Below are positions 1 through 8,490 of a DNA stretch of 64,000 nt, piece after piece. Source of the DNA: F22 sp963668535 (GTDB lineage: Bacteria; Bacteroidota; Bacteroidia; Bacteroidales; Bacteroidaceae); contig OY764867.1 in NCBI GenBank assembly GCA_963668535.1, positions 1,674,001-1,738,000 of the forward strand. The letters are read 5' to 3'. The translations under genes were made by a program, and so were the position numbers. The notes under the pieces were generated by a model. It had not been told where the DNA came from and did no database searches. It saw only the letters and a list, made by a program, of their open reading frames with translations. Each line of letters opens with the position of its first letter. Position 1 is the stretch's first letter.

Positions 1-266
1 CTAAAGAAACAGGAATTCGTGCCTCGTCTTTAATTAGGTATAATGAATTAGACAAGGATTATATATTGAATGAAGGAGATGTTATCTACCTGCATAAAAA
101 GAAGAGCAAGGCTGCGCAAGGCTGCGAGGTGCATTATGTACAGCCAGGTGAATCAATGCATTTGATTGCTCAAAGATATGGAATACAAATGAAGTTTTTA
201 TATAGAAGAAATCATTTATCCAGTGATTATTTACCAAAGGTCGGTGACCGATTAAAGTTGCGATAA
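1..266 (+). CDS. C-terminal part of a LysM-repeat cell-wall hydrolase (5' end outside window)
   Basis: The reading frame is open from base 3 to the TAA at 264-266, so the gene starts upstream of the window; the internal TTG at 66 is not a credible start. About 87 residues remain. They contain the end of one LysM repeat (ending GDVIYLHKKK) and a complete second one, from HYVQPGESMHLIAQRYGI to the terminal GDRLKLR. LysM binds peptidoglycan N-acetylglucosamine. In Bacteroidales this tail usually follows a glucosaminidase or amidase catalytic domain, but that part is not visible, so the enzyme class is inference. A strong hairpin terminator follows. Confidence 0.6.
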   Translation, partial: KETGIRASSLIRYNELDKDYILNEGDVIYLHKKKSKAAQGCEVHYVQPGESMHLIAQRYGIQMKFLYRRNHLSSDYLPKVGDRLKLR

Positions 267-296
267 TAATCTGTTTTGATATATATTATAAAACGA

Positions 297-333
297 AAAG
301 GGATGCATCAATTGATACATCCCTTTCTTTTTC
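297..333. terminator. Bidirectional intrinsic terminator
   Basis: A 9-bp stem (aaagggatg / catcccttt) encloses a further palindrome, atcaattgat. A T-rich tail follows on the + strand, and a T-rich tail (complement of aaaacgaaaa) on the - strand. It lies between the convergent LysM gene and ferredoxin gene and can serve both. Confidence 0.85.
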
Positions 334-345
334 GTGTGACGCTAA

Positions 346-516
346 TTATTCACCTAGGTGGATTGCTTCTGATGGACAAACATCTGCACAAGCTCCACAT
401 TCAGTACAAAGATCTGGATTGATGCTATAAATATCACCTTCAGAGATAGCCTCTACTGGACATTCATCGATACAAGTACCACATGCGATACAGTCGTCGT
501 TAATTACGTAAGCCAT
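346..516 (-). CDS. 2[4Fe-4S] ferredoxin
   Basis: A 56-residue protein starting MAYVIND. It has two complete cluster motifs of the CxxCxxCxxxCP type: CIACGTCIDECP near residues 9-20 and CTECGACADVCP near 38-49. Together they bind two [4Fe-4S] clusters, so this is a small cytoplasmic electron carrier, probably serving fermentative or radical-SAM redox enzymes. The frame can be extended upstream by 10 codons, but MAYVIND is the usual start of this family and leaves about 70 bases between a -7 box and the ATG. The gene is monocistronic, with a promoter upstream and a hairpin downstream. No specific partner can be named from context. Confidence 0.93.
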   Translation of the reverse strand: MAYVINDDCIACGTCIDECPVEAISEGDIYSINPDLCTECGACADVCPSEAIHLGE

Positions 517-585
517 AATAATCTGTTTTATAAATGAATAAGTCAATTTTATAGGAAATCGTTATAAATAACAATTTCATAAGTG

Positions 586-593
586 CAAATGTA
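586..593 (-). promoter_or_regulatory. Probable -7 box for the ferredoxin gene
   Basis: The minus strand reads TACATTTG followed by C, matching the Bacteroidetes -7 consensus TAnnTTTG. It lies about 70 bases upstream of the ferredoxin ATG. No well-spaced -33 TTG is visible; the nearest TTTTG is about 25 bases upstream. Confidence 0.5.
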
Positions 594-830
594 ATGTTTT
601 TCTGTAAACTCTGTATAGCAAAATTGACTTTTATTGCTAATTTAACTCTTTTCTAGATTACCGAATACGCCAGTGATTGTGGGCAAGAATACTGTTGCTT
701 ATTCGTGATTTTATGACTTTGATAAAGTGCTATTATAGAGTGTGTTTCTCTTCTCTTGATAATAGTCAATATTTATAGTGTTATTTGGGTCTTATCTGCA
801 AAAAAACTTCTGTGTTATTCAACATGTTTG

Positions 831-970
831 TATGTTTGCGATGTGCAAGATAATCTTAGTGTGACTAGGATACACTGTTATTAGGTAATAAGATTGTATT
901 GAATGCGATTTAAAATCGCGTGTGATTACTCTTGAAAGAGAGCTTCTGATGACCTCAGATGAGGTTTTAT
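831..970 (+). promoter_or_regulatory. Candidate promoter and structured leader of the small secreted protein
   Basis: A -7-like TATGTTTGC is at 831-839, giving a leader of roughly 165 bases. Inside it are a 7-bp perfect palindrome, gcgattt-a-aaatcgc (905-919), and a 5-bp hairpin acctc-agat-gaggt (952-965) followed by tttat. The stretch 547-1008 holds no plausible gene. Confidence 0.35.
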
Positions 971-1008
971 AAAAAGATTAATAGGATAATAGTCAATGAT
1001 TAGGTATT

Positions 1009-1365
1009 ATGAAAAAGATTGTATTGAGTTTAGTGGCAGTGTTCTGCCTAATGACATCAGGATTTGCAGCTGGAATGCAACCTACTGCAGCTAATTGGAC
1101 TGCAAACATTAATGTTGAGATGCTTGCAAAGTATTTAAAACTTTCGGAACAGCAAGCTAAAGAAGTGGGGCATATTAGTAGTTTCTTTAAAGAAGAAATG
1201 AGAACGGCTAATAACGCTGATTCTGCACGTAGCGAACTCACAACTAAGGCGGTGAAAACAAATCTTAGATTGATGAGTAAGACTCTCGACAAAAAGCAGT
1301 ATGAAAAGTATGCTCTCTTGGTTAAAACTACTTTGAACAACAAAGGAATTAAGTTGAGCAAATAA
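1009..1365 (+). CDS. Small secreted protein of unknown function
   Basis: A 118-residue protein. Residues 1-20 form a signal peptide (MKKIVLSL, hydrophobic core, cleavage after GFAAG or nearby). The mature part is predicted mainly helical and rich in Lys, Glu, Asn and Leu (NVEMLAKYLKLSEQQAKEVG and following), with no cysteines and no enzyme motif. The length and helical repeats recall small periplasmic proteins of the Spy/CpxP kind, but I see no LTxxQ motif, so no function is assigned. It stands alone, with a long structured leader before it and a strong terminator after it. The overlapping minus-strand frames are shadows: the + frame has the signal peptide and gene-like codon use. Confidence 0.75.
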   Translation: MKKIVLSLVAVFCLMTSGFAAGMQPTAANWTANINVEMLAKYLKLSEQQAKEVGHISSFFKEEMRTANNADSARSELTTKAVKTNLRLMSKTLDKKQYEKYALLVKTTLNNKGIKLSK

Positions 1366-1388
1366 GCATTGCATTGGTAGGATTTTGT

Positions 1389-1421
1389 AAGCCAGCCCTC
1401 AATAGAGGGGTGGCTTTTTTT
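1389..1421 (+). terminator. Intrinsic terminator after the small secreted protein gene
   Basis: Stem aagccagccctc / gagggg-tggctt with loop aata, followed by a run of seven T's. It lies 24 bases after the stop codon. Confidence 0.88.
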
Positions 1422-1437
1422 GTATATGTGAGAAGGC

Positions 1438-3057
1438 TTAAAGACGTACGCTGATTTTCACCCCTTTTGATTCATTTTGCATTCGGTCTAATGCTGTGAC
1501 TACATAAATATATTTATTGGTACCTGTGTGGTAGGGGAGTTTCCATTTGTTGTGTTTAGTGATTGTAGCAATGTGATGAGGATTGGATAAGTCAATTGGT
1601 TTCCCTTTCTTGAATCGATAGATTACATATCTGTCAGTTCGTTGGAGTTCAAAGGTGATTTCAGGTGAATAGTTGTGCTTGTATTTTTTTTTCGTTTTGT
1701 TGTGTAATTCCTTTATTTGTGGAGTATCCCATGTAAGATAGTAACCATCGGCATACCATCGGCATTTCAAATTACGTACAACTTCTGGTGCTTCATCGTC
1801 TATCCAAGGATACTTTGGTTGCAAAGCAAGTGTGGAATGATATACAAGTCGAAGGCTGTCTGCTATTCCTCCTATATTATCTACAATGCATTGTCCTGGC
1901 CACTGACAACTACCATTAATTGATGAATGGCTACGTTGACGTTTAATCTTTGCCGTAAACTGATTTTTGTTTGGATTAGTTACATCTGAATATTTTATTG
2001 TGCGAAGTATAGATTGACCTATATAGAGATTCCTATAGTTTGTATGATTAGCCCACCAATCAACGAGAACATTGTAGTCAGCCACAGGATGCCCAATTTG
2101 CCAATAAATTTGAGGAATTATATAATCGACCCATCCTGAACGAGTCCATTTTAAAATATCGGCATAGAGATCGCCGTAATTTTCTAGGCCGTTTGTTGCA
2201 CTTCCGTCTGGACTGTTTTTTGTATTTCTATAGATACCAAATGGCGAAATGCCAAATTTTACCCATGGTTTTTGTTGTTGGATGGTTTCGTGAATCTGTT
2301 GTATTAATAGGTCAACATTGTGTCGTCTCCAATCTGCTTTGTTATGAAATTGAAGTCCCATTGCTAAATAATCATTTTCGTCTGGAAACTGTTTTCCTGC
2401 TATTGGATAGGGATAAAAGTAGTCATCCATATGAATCCCATCGACATCGTATTTTGTTAAAATATCTTTGACTATTTGGCAAATAAAGTGACGACTTTGT
2501 TGTAATGCGGGGTTGAATAGCATTTTGTCTCCATAAGTAATGAACCATTCTGGATGCCTAAAGTAAATATGGTTTGGGGCCAATCTTTCTGTTAGATGTT
2601 GTTTTACTCTGTATGGATTGAGCCATGCATGCATTTCCATGCCACGTTTATGGCATTCTTGTATTATCCATGCTGTTGGATCCCAACCAGGTGATATGCC
2701 TTGTGTACCTGTGAGCCATTTACTCCATGGCTCTAAAGTTGATGGGTATAGGGCGTCTGCTGACGGGCGAATTTGGAACAATATAGCATTAATCCCTGCT
2801 GCTTGTAGAGCATTTAATTGTTTGATTAGTTTACTTTGCATCTGTGCCTCGCTTAATTGGTAATAATCACCAGTTACTGTAGGTAGCCATGCTCCACGAA
2901 ATTCACGTTTAGGATTAAATGGTTGTTTAACCTCGATTGTTGAAATTTGAGGATGCAGTGATTTACAAGAGTATAATGCGCAAAGTATAAAGGGAACAAT
3001 TATGAAGATACTAGTTAAGAGTTTCTTTACTGAAGGAGTTGGAATAAATAGCTTCAT
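1438..3057 (-). CDS. GH10-like family lipoprotein (GHL10/YngK type)
   Basis: A 539-residue lipoprotein. A hydrophobic signal ends in a lipobox at Cys31 (ALYSC). The next residues (KSLHPQ) lack an acidic export signal, so a periplasm-facing location is likelier than surface display. Residues ~50-390 match the glycosyl-hydrolase-like 10 fold: EFRGAWLPTV at the start, ILFQIRPSADALYPS, HAWLNPYRV, and DVDGIHMDDYFYPYP carrying acidic residues expected at the active site. The C-terminal ~130 residues look like a fibronectin-type beta domain. Related proteins are thought to act on cell-wall or other glycans; the substrate cannot be read here. The gene is transcribed alone, divergently from uvrA. Confidence 0.85.
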   Translation of the reverse strand: MKLFIPTPSVKKLLTSIFIIVPFILCALYSCKSLHPQISTIEVKQPFNPKREFRGAWLPTVTGDYYQLSEAQMQSKLIKQLNALQAAGINAILFQIRPSADALYPSTLEPWSKWLTGTQGISPGWDPTAWIIQECHKRGMEMHAWLNPYRVKQHLTERLAPNHIYFRHPEWFITYGDKMLFNPALQQSRHFICQIVKDILTKYDVDGIHMDDYFYPYPIAGKQFPDENDYLAMGLQFHNKADWRRHNVDLLIQQIHETIQQQKPWVKFGISPFGIYRNTKNSPDGSATNGLENYGDLYADILKWTRSGWVDYIIPQIYWQIGHPVADYNVLVDWWANHTNYRNLYIGQSILRTIKYSDVTNPNKNQFTAKIKRQRSHSSINGSCQWPGQCIVDNIGGIADSLRLVYHSTLALQPKYPWIDDEAPEVVRNLKCRWYADGYYLTWDTPQIKELHNKTKKKYKHNYSPEITFELQRTDRYVIYRFKKGKPIDLSNPHHIATITKHNKWKLPYHTGTNKYIYVVTALDRMQNESKGVKISVRL

Positions 3058-3099
3058 TAAAAATAGAATCTATGAGGATTATTAAGACTTGTTTCTCTG

Positions 3100-3107
3100 C
3101 AAAGATA
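3100..3107 (-). promoter_or_regulatory. -7 box for the GH10-like lipoprotein gene
   Basis: The minus strand reads TATCTTTGC, about 43 bases upstream of the ATG at 3057. A + strand box for uvrA lies 23 bases away, so the two genes have closely spaced divergent promoters. Confidence 0.6.
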
Positions 3108-3130
3108 GAAAATTCTTACGAAAAAAGCAC

Positions 3131-3138
3131 TATCTTTG
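3131..3138 (+). promoter_or_regulatory. -7 box for uvrA
   Basis: TATCTTTG matches TAnnTTTG and lies 23 bases before the uvrA ATG, giving a leader of about 18 bases. No clear -33 TTG is present at the usual spacing. Confidence 0.6.
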
Positions 3139-3161
3139 TCCGTTAGTCAATAGCAGAATAT

Positions 3162-5936
3162 ATGGTACAAAAAAAAGAAATTCAAATACAAGGTGCTCAT
3201 GTCAACAATTTAAAGCATGTTGATGTGACCATCCCTCGTAATCAACTTGTTGTAATTACTGGTTTATCGGGATCGGGTAAATCCTCATTGGCATTCGATA
3301 CATTATATGCAGAAGGGCAGAGACGCTATGTGGAGAGTCTTTCAAGTTATGCACGTCAGTTCTTGGGCAGAATGAGTAAACCAGAGTGTGATTTTATTAT
3401 GGGGATCCCTCCTGCTATTGCTATTGAACAGAAAGTGATTAGCCGCAATCCACGGAGCACAGTCGGAACTCAAACCGAGATTTATGAGCATTTGCGTATG
3501 CTTTTTGCAAGAGTAGGTCATACCATTAGTCCAGTAACAGGGAATGAGGTGAAGAAACATACGCCTGAGGATGTGGTTGATTTTGTTATGACACAATCTG
3601 AGGGTACAAAGTTTACTATTTTGACTAAGGCAAACCGTATTCCAGATCGTGCTTTGAAAGATCAATTAATAATGGATTTATCAAATGGCTTTTCACGTAT
3701 TGATATTGATGGAAAGTTGAGCCTTATCGAAGATTTTGTGTCTACAGATAATCCATTAAATGTTTATTTGATGATTGATCGCTTAGCTGTCAAATATGAT
3801 GCAGATACGCGCTCTCGTGTAAACGATTCTGTACAGACTGCATTTTATGAAGGACTCGGTGAATGTGCAATACGGATATACACATCCAAAACAGAATCTG
3901 CTGTATATAGTTTTAGTAACAAGTTTGAAGCAGATGGTATGAGGTTTTTAGAACCATCTCCACAGTTGTTCTCTTTTAATAATCCGTATGGCGCATGTCC
4001 AAAATGTGAAGGATTTGGTAAAGTGATGGGTATTGACGAAAATCTAGTGATCCCTGATCCAAGCTTGTCAGTGTATGATGGAGCCGTTTTTCCATGGCGA
4101 GGAGAAAAAATGGGGGAATGGAAAACGTATTTTATACAACATGCTCAAAAATATGATTTCCCTATTTTTGCACCATATTATGAGTTGACTAAAGAACAAA
4201 AAAAGATTCTTTGGGATGGTGCTGATGATTTGGAAGGTATTAATGCTTTCTTTGATTTTCTGCAGCGGCAACAGTATAAAATTCAATATCGTGTGATGTT
4301 GTCGAGATACCGGGGAAAGACAATCTGTCCAGAATGTCATGGTACACGATTACGTTGTGAAGCTAACTACGTCAAAGTTGGTGGTAAATCAATCTCGGAT
4401 TTAGTTGATTTACCTATGGATGAGTTACAGATATTCTTTGATCATTTGGATTTATCGGAACACGAATCTATCATCTCTGAAAGATTGTTAGATGAAATTC
4501 GTAAACGTATTGGTTTTATGCATGATGTTGGATTGACATACCTTACACTTAATCGATTGAGTAATACGTTGTCTGGTGGAGAAAGTCAGCGTATTAATTT
4601 GGCGTCTTCTCTAAGTTCAAGTTTAGTTGGCAGTCTTTATATATTGGATGAACCTAGTATAGGTTTGCATAGTAAGGATACTTTAAAACTCATTCAAGTA
4701 CTTAGAAAATTGCAAGACTTAGGGAATACTGTAGTTGTTGTTGAACACGATGAGGATATTATGCGTGCAGCAGACTATATTATTGATGTAGGGCCTGGTG
4801 CAGGTGTACATGGTGGGCAAATCGTGTATCAAGGTGATATGTCTAAGTTAACTCAAAATTCGACTAGTCATACTGTGCGTTATTTGATGCATGAAGATAA
4901 AATCCCTGTTCCTACTGTACGGCGTCAGTGGAATAGTTATATTCAAGTAAAAGGTGCCCGTGCTAATAACTTAAAAGGAGTAGATGTCAAATTGCCCCTT
5001 CATGCTATGACTGTTGTTACTGGCGTCAGTGGCTCAGGAAAGAGTACTCTTGTTCATGATATATTTTATCTAGGATTAAGACGGGAAATGGGAGAAGGTG
5101 GAGATCGCCCAGGTTATTATATATCTATGACGGGTGATGTAAAAATGATCAGTAAAGTAGAGTATATAGACCAAAATCCTATTGGAAAATCATCGCGAAG
5201 TAATGCAGCAACGTACTTGAAAATTTGGGATGAAATTCGAAAATTGTATGCCGCTCAACCACTTGCCAAGCAAATGGGGATGTCCGCAAAATTTTTTAGC
5301 TTTAATAGTGACGGAGGACGTTGTGAAGAATGCAAAGGTGAAGGAGTCACACATGTTGAAATGCAATTTATGGCAGACTTGACTCTAACATGTGAATCAT
5401 GTAAGGGGAAACGCTTTAAGAAAGACACATTAGAAGTGACTTTTCAAGGAAAGTCTGTGTATGATCTTCTTGAAATGAGTGTTGAAGAGGCAAGTCTCTT
5501 TTTTAGTAAATACAAACAAGAGAAAATTGTAAGGTCATTGCAGCCTTTGTTGGATGTTGGATTGGGATATATTAAATTAGGACAAACTTCTACAACTCTT
5601 TCTGGAGGAGAAAATCAACGTGTTAAACTTGCATATTATTTAAGTTTGGAACGTGCTTCTGATACGTTATTTATTTTTGATGAACCAACAACAGGGTTAC
5701 ATTTTCACGATATACATGTCCTCCTGCAAGCTTTCGAAAAACTAATTGATAGAGGGCACACTGTATTAATTATTGAACATAACTTAGATGTCGTAAAATG
5801 CGCTGATCATATTATTGATATTGGTCCAGATGGAGGAAGTAAAGGTGGACAGGTTGTTGCTGTAGGTACTCCAGAGGAAATCGTTGAATGTGAAGCTTCA
5901 TATACTGGCCAATTTTTAAAAGAAAAACTTAACTAG
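3162..5936 (+). CDS. uvrA: Excinuclease ABC subunit A (UvrA)
   Basis: A 924-residue ABC ATPase that detects DNA damage in nucleotide excision repair and loads UvrB. Both ATPase modules are intact. Walker A GLSGSGKSS is at ~34-42 and GVSGSGKST at ~621-629; signatures LSGGESQR at ~470 and LSGGENQR at ~813; Walker B/D-loop stretches are LYILDEPSIGLH and LFIFDEPTTGLH. Cysteine pairs that hold zinc are CPKC (~278) with CPEC (~389), and CEEC (~720) with CESC (~744). It is slightly shorter than E. coli UvrA. Bacteroidetes often carry two UvrA paralogs; the second signature (ENQR rather than EAQR) suggests this may be the less canonical copy, which is inference. Confidence 0.95.
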   Translation: MVQKKEIQIQGAHVNNLKHVDVTIPRNQLVVITGLSGSGKSSLAFDTLYAEGQRRYVESLSSYARQFLGRMSKPECDFIMGIPPAIAIEQKVISRNPRSTVGTQTEIYEHLRMLFARVGHTISPVTGNEVKKHTPEDVVDFVMTQSEGTKFTILTKANRIPDRALKDQLIMDLSNGFSRIDIDGKLSLIEDFVSTDNPLNVYLMIDRLAVKYDADTRSRVNDSVQTAFYEGLGECAIRIYTSKTESAVYSFSNKFEADGMRFLEPSPQLFSFNNPYGACPKCEGFGKVMGIDENLVIPDPSLSVYDGAVFPWRGEKMGEWKTYFIQHAQKYDFPIFAPYYELTKEQKKILWDGADDLEGINAFFDFLQRQQYKIQYRVMLSRYRGKTICPECHGTRLRCEANYVKVGGKSISDLVDLPMDELQIFFDHLDLSEHESIISERLLDEIRKRIGFMHDVGLTYLTLNRLSNTLSGGESQRINLASSLSSSLVGSLYILDEPSIGLHSKDTLKLIQVLRKLQDLGNTVVVVEHDEDIMRAADYIIDVGPGAGVHGGQIVYQGDMSKLTQNSTSHTVRYLMHEDKIPVPTVRRQWNSYIQVKGARANNLKGVDVKLPLHAMTVVTGVSGSGKSTLVHDIFYLGLRREMGEGGDRPGYYISMTGDVKMISKVEYIDQNPIGKSSRSNAATYLKIWDEIRKLYAAQPLAKQMGMSAKFFSFNSDGGRCEECKGEGVTHVEMQFMADLTLTCESCKGKRFKKDTLEVTFQGKSVYDLLEMSVEEASLFFSKYKQEKIVRSLQPLLDVGLGYIKLGQTSTTLSGGENQRVKLAYYLSLERASDTLFIFDEPTTGLHFHDIHVLLQAFEKLIDRGHTVLIIEHNLDVVKCADHIIDIGPDGGSKGGQVVAVGTPEEIVECEASYTGQFLKEKLN

Positions 5937-5988
5937 ATTTTCCGTAGAGAAAAATACTTTTTTGTTTTTTTTTGACAAAAAAGCATTG

Positions 5989-5996
5989 TATATTTG
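5989..5996 (+). promoter_or_regulatory. -7 box before the glycosyltransferase gene
   Basis: TATATTTG is 57 bases upstream of the ATG at 6053. TTTG sequences at 5961 and 5971 are at unusual distances (24 and 14 bases). Because the box lies inside the longer version of the downstream frame, it supports the later start codon. Confidence 0.55.
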
Positions 5997-6052
5997 TGGC
6001 AAATGCCCTCTATATTAGTGGCCACAATTTATATATACACGATACTTCTATA

Positions 6053-7171
6053 ATGAAAATATTATATATGCTCTTTCACGGGTTTGATGAGGCTAGTGGG
6101 ATTAGTAAGAAGATAATAGCGCAAATCGTTGGACTTCAGAAAGCTAATCACAAGGTTTATTTGTGTCATTATGAACGTACTGAAGATGACCATAGATGTC
6201 GTATGATTGACAATGAAGTTGTTGAGGATTATGGTACAGGGGTATGGGCTGCAGCAAAAAGTAGATGTAATTTTGATTCTGTTGTAGAGTTTGTGGACAA
6301 ACATACTATTGATGTGGCCTATATTCGTTCTTTTCATAATGCAAATCCTGGAGTTATTCGTTTCTTTAAAAAGTTACGTAAATTGGGCGTTAGAATAGCT
6401 TTGGAGATTCCGACTTATCCATATGATACTGAATACAACAGAATGCCAATCTCTTGGAAAATGGTTCTTTGTGTTGATCGTATTTTCAGATATCGCTTGG
6501 CAGCACAGTGTAACTGTATTGTGACATTTTCGGATGCTGAAAAAATTTTTGGACAAAGAACGGTGCGTATATCCAATGGAGTAGATTTTGATGAAACTCC
6601 TTTAGCTCAGCATCTTCCTTCTACAGATGGATCAATTCATTTGTTGGCCGTTGCTGAAATTCATTATTGGCATGGTTTTGATCGTGCAGTACATGGGTTG
6701 GGGCAATATTTACAAAAATATCCAGATGCACCAATTGTATTTGATATAGTTGGGCCTAATTTTAATCACGATGCAGATGTTATTAAAAAAGTGATATCTC
6801 AATACCCAAATCTTGAAAAACATGTTTTTTTACATGGACCTAAACACGGGGAAGAACTAACTGCTTTTTTTAATAAAGCGGATATATGCATTGCATCATT
6901 AGCAAGACATCGTTCTGGAATTACGAAGATTAAAACACTTAAGAATAGAGAATACGCAGTGCGTGGTCTACCGTTTGTATATAGTGAAATTGATGAAGAC
7001 TTTGAGAAAATGCCCTATGTAATGAAAGCACCTGCAGACGAAACTCCATTGGATATTGAAGCTTTACTACGTTTTAAATCTCATTGTACAATTGATCCCA
7101 AAAGTATCCGTGAATCGATTCGCCATTTAGATTGGAAGGTACAAATGAAGCGAGTCTTAGATGAACTATAA
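6053..7171 (+). CDS. Glycosyltransferase, GT-B fold (GT1/GT4-like)
   Basis: A 372-residue protein starting MKILYMLFHGFDEASGI, the usual opening of a GT-B N-terminal Rossmann domain. The upstream extension of 27 codons contains the -7 box and was rejected. The C-terminal half has the donor-binding pattern: HLLAVAEIHYWHGFDRA, FDIVGPN, VFLHGPKHGEELTAFFNKADI, and KIKTLKNREYAVRGLPFVYS. These enzymes move a sugar from a nucleotide donor to an envelope glycan or lipid acceptor, which I cannot identify. No membrane segment is seen. The next gene, a membrane GT2, begins 17 bases downstream, so the two are probably cotranscribed and may act on the same glycan. Confidence 0.82.
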   Translation: MKILYMLFHGFDEASGISKKIIAQIVGLQKANHKVYLCHYERTEDDHRCRMIDNEVVEDYGTGVWAAAKSRCNFDSVVEFVDKHTIDVAYIRSFHNANPGVIRFFKKLRKLGVRIALEIPTYPYDTEYNRMPISWKMVLCVDRIFRYRLAAQCNCIVTFSDAEKIFGQRTVRISNGVDFDETPLAQHLPSTDGSIHLLAVAEIHYWHGFDRAVHGLGQYLQKYPDAPIVFDIVGPNFNHDADVIKKVISQYPNLEKHVFLHGPKHGEELTAFFNKADICIASLARHRSGITKIKTLKNREYAVRGLPFVYSEIDEDFEKMPYVMKAPADETPLDIEALLRFKSHCTIDPKSIRESIRHLDWKVQMKRVLDEL

Positions 7172-7188
7172 CAAACTATTAATAGCTT

Positions 7189-8391
7189 ATGAACACCTCT
7201 TACATTGTGCTTACAGTGCTCTTTTGGATCTTTTTATTTATTTTATTCTATACATATTTGGGGTATGGGATCATGTTGTTCATTCTTGTAAAAGTTAAGG
7301 AACTCTTTAAAAAAAAGGAGCGTATTGCACTTCCTGAAGATGATAAATTGCCGTCTGTCACGCTCTTTATTACAGCATTTAATGAAGAAGACGTTGTGCA
7401 TGATAAGATGACTAATTGTTTGAACTTAGATTATCCAGAAGATAAGCTTGACTTAGTCTGGTGTACAGATGGTTCTGATGATAGTACTAATGCATTACTC
7501 GCAAAATATAAGCGCGTTCGAGTTTTATATGAACCTATTAGGAATGGAAAAACAGCAGCTATGAATCGTGGAATGCGTTATGTAGATACAGAGATTGTTG
7601 TTTTTACGGACGCAAACACAATGGTCAATAAGGAAGCGATACGAGTTATAGTACAGCGTTTTATGGAGCCTAAAGTGGGCTGTGTCGCCGGAGAAAAACG
7701 AATTATTAATAATGATACAGATAATGCTGCAGGCGGAGGAGAAGGTATATACTGGAAGTATGAATCAGTTTTGAAAGCTTATGATGATAGGCTGTATAGT
7801 ACAGTAGGAGCTGCGGGTGAATTATTTGCTGTTCGTCGCTATTTATTTTTTGAGATGAACAAAGATACATTATTAGATGATTTTATTTTGTCTTTATCAA
7901 TAGCTATGAAAGGGTATAAGATTGCCTATACTCCCGATGCATATGCTGAAGAATCTGGTAGTGCGGATATGTTTGAGGAAGAAAAAAGAAAAGTGCGTAT
8001 TGCTGCTGGCGGTTTGCAATCAGTCTGGAGGTTGAGGCCACTGCTAAACCCTTTTAAATATGGAATGTTGTCGTTTCAGTATGTTTCACATCGTGTCTTG
8101 CGTTGGACGCTGGCACCAGTTATCCTCTTTTTATTATTTCCTATTAATTTGATATTAGCTTTTTTTCCAACATGGAGTATAATGTACTTTATTTTCTTGC
8201 TGTGCCAAGCTCTTTTTTATACGTTGGGTATAGCTGGATACATCATGGCTAAAAAGCGAATAAAAAACAAAATACTCTTTGTTCCATACTATTTCTTGTT
8301 TATGAATTGGAATTGTATTCGTGCAATATCTTATTTATACAAGAAAAAGAAACAAGGTTCAGGAGCTTGGGAGAAATCAAAACGAGCATAA
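7189..8391 (+). CDS. Membrane glycosyltransferase, family 2
   Basis: A 400-residue processive-type GT2. One membrane segment is near residues 5-35. A GT-A domain spans ~50-280: SVTLFITAFNEEDVV, the UDP-binding stretch CTDGSDDST, the metal-binding FTDANT, then VGAAGELFAVRR and LLDDFILSLS. Two or three C-terminal membrane segments lie at ~305-365. This is the layout of enzymes that polymerise or extend polysaccharide at the inner membrane. The classic QxxRW motif is not clearly present (VRIAAGGLQSVWRLRPLL sits in its place), so polymerising activity is uncertain. It follows the GT-B gene by 17 bases. Confidence 0.85.
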   Translation: MNTSYIVLTVLFWIFLFILFYTYLGYGIMLFILVKVKELFKKKERIALPEDDKLPSVTLFITAFNEEDVVHDKMTNCLNLDYPEDKLDLVWCTDGSDDSTNALLAKYKRVRVLYEPIRNGKTAAMNRGMRYVDTEIVVFTDANTMVNKEAIRVIVQRFMEPKVGCVAGEKRIINNDTDNAAGGGEGIYWKYESVLKAYDDRLYSTVGAAGELFAVRRYLFFEMNKDTLLDDFILSLSIAMKGYKIAYTPDAYAEESGSADMFEEEKRKVRIAAGGLQSVWRLRPLLNPFKYGMLSFQYVSHRVLRWTLAPVILFLLFPINLILAFFPTWSIMYFIFLLCQALFYTLGIAGYIMAKKRIKNKILFVPYYFLFMNWNCIRAISYLYKKKKQGSGAWEKSKRA

Positions 8392-8395
8392 TACA

Positions 8396-8425
8396 TTGTT
8401 TTTCGATAAGAATTATGTATATTTG
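8396..8425 (+). promoter_or_regulatory. Promoter of the EEP-family gene
   Basis: TTG at 8396-8398, a 19-base spacer, then TATATTTG at 8418-8425: a complete Bacteroidetes -33/-7 pair. The ATG at 8491 leaves a leader of about 60 bases. Confidence 0.75.
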
Positions 8426-8490
8426 CCATTGCGCAAATGTTGCGCCTTTACTACATTAACTAGTTTATTTTGTAATAGCTGTTATTTATA

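Noticed and set aside
993..1361. Minus-strand frames overlapping the small secreted protein
   Set aside because: They are shadows: the + frame has a clear signal peptide, promoter side and terminator.
5972..6052. 27-codon N-terminal extension of the GT-B gene
   Set aside because: It contains the promoter -7 box, and the family start MKILYML is at 6053.
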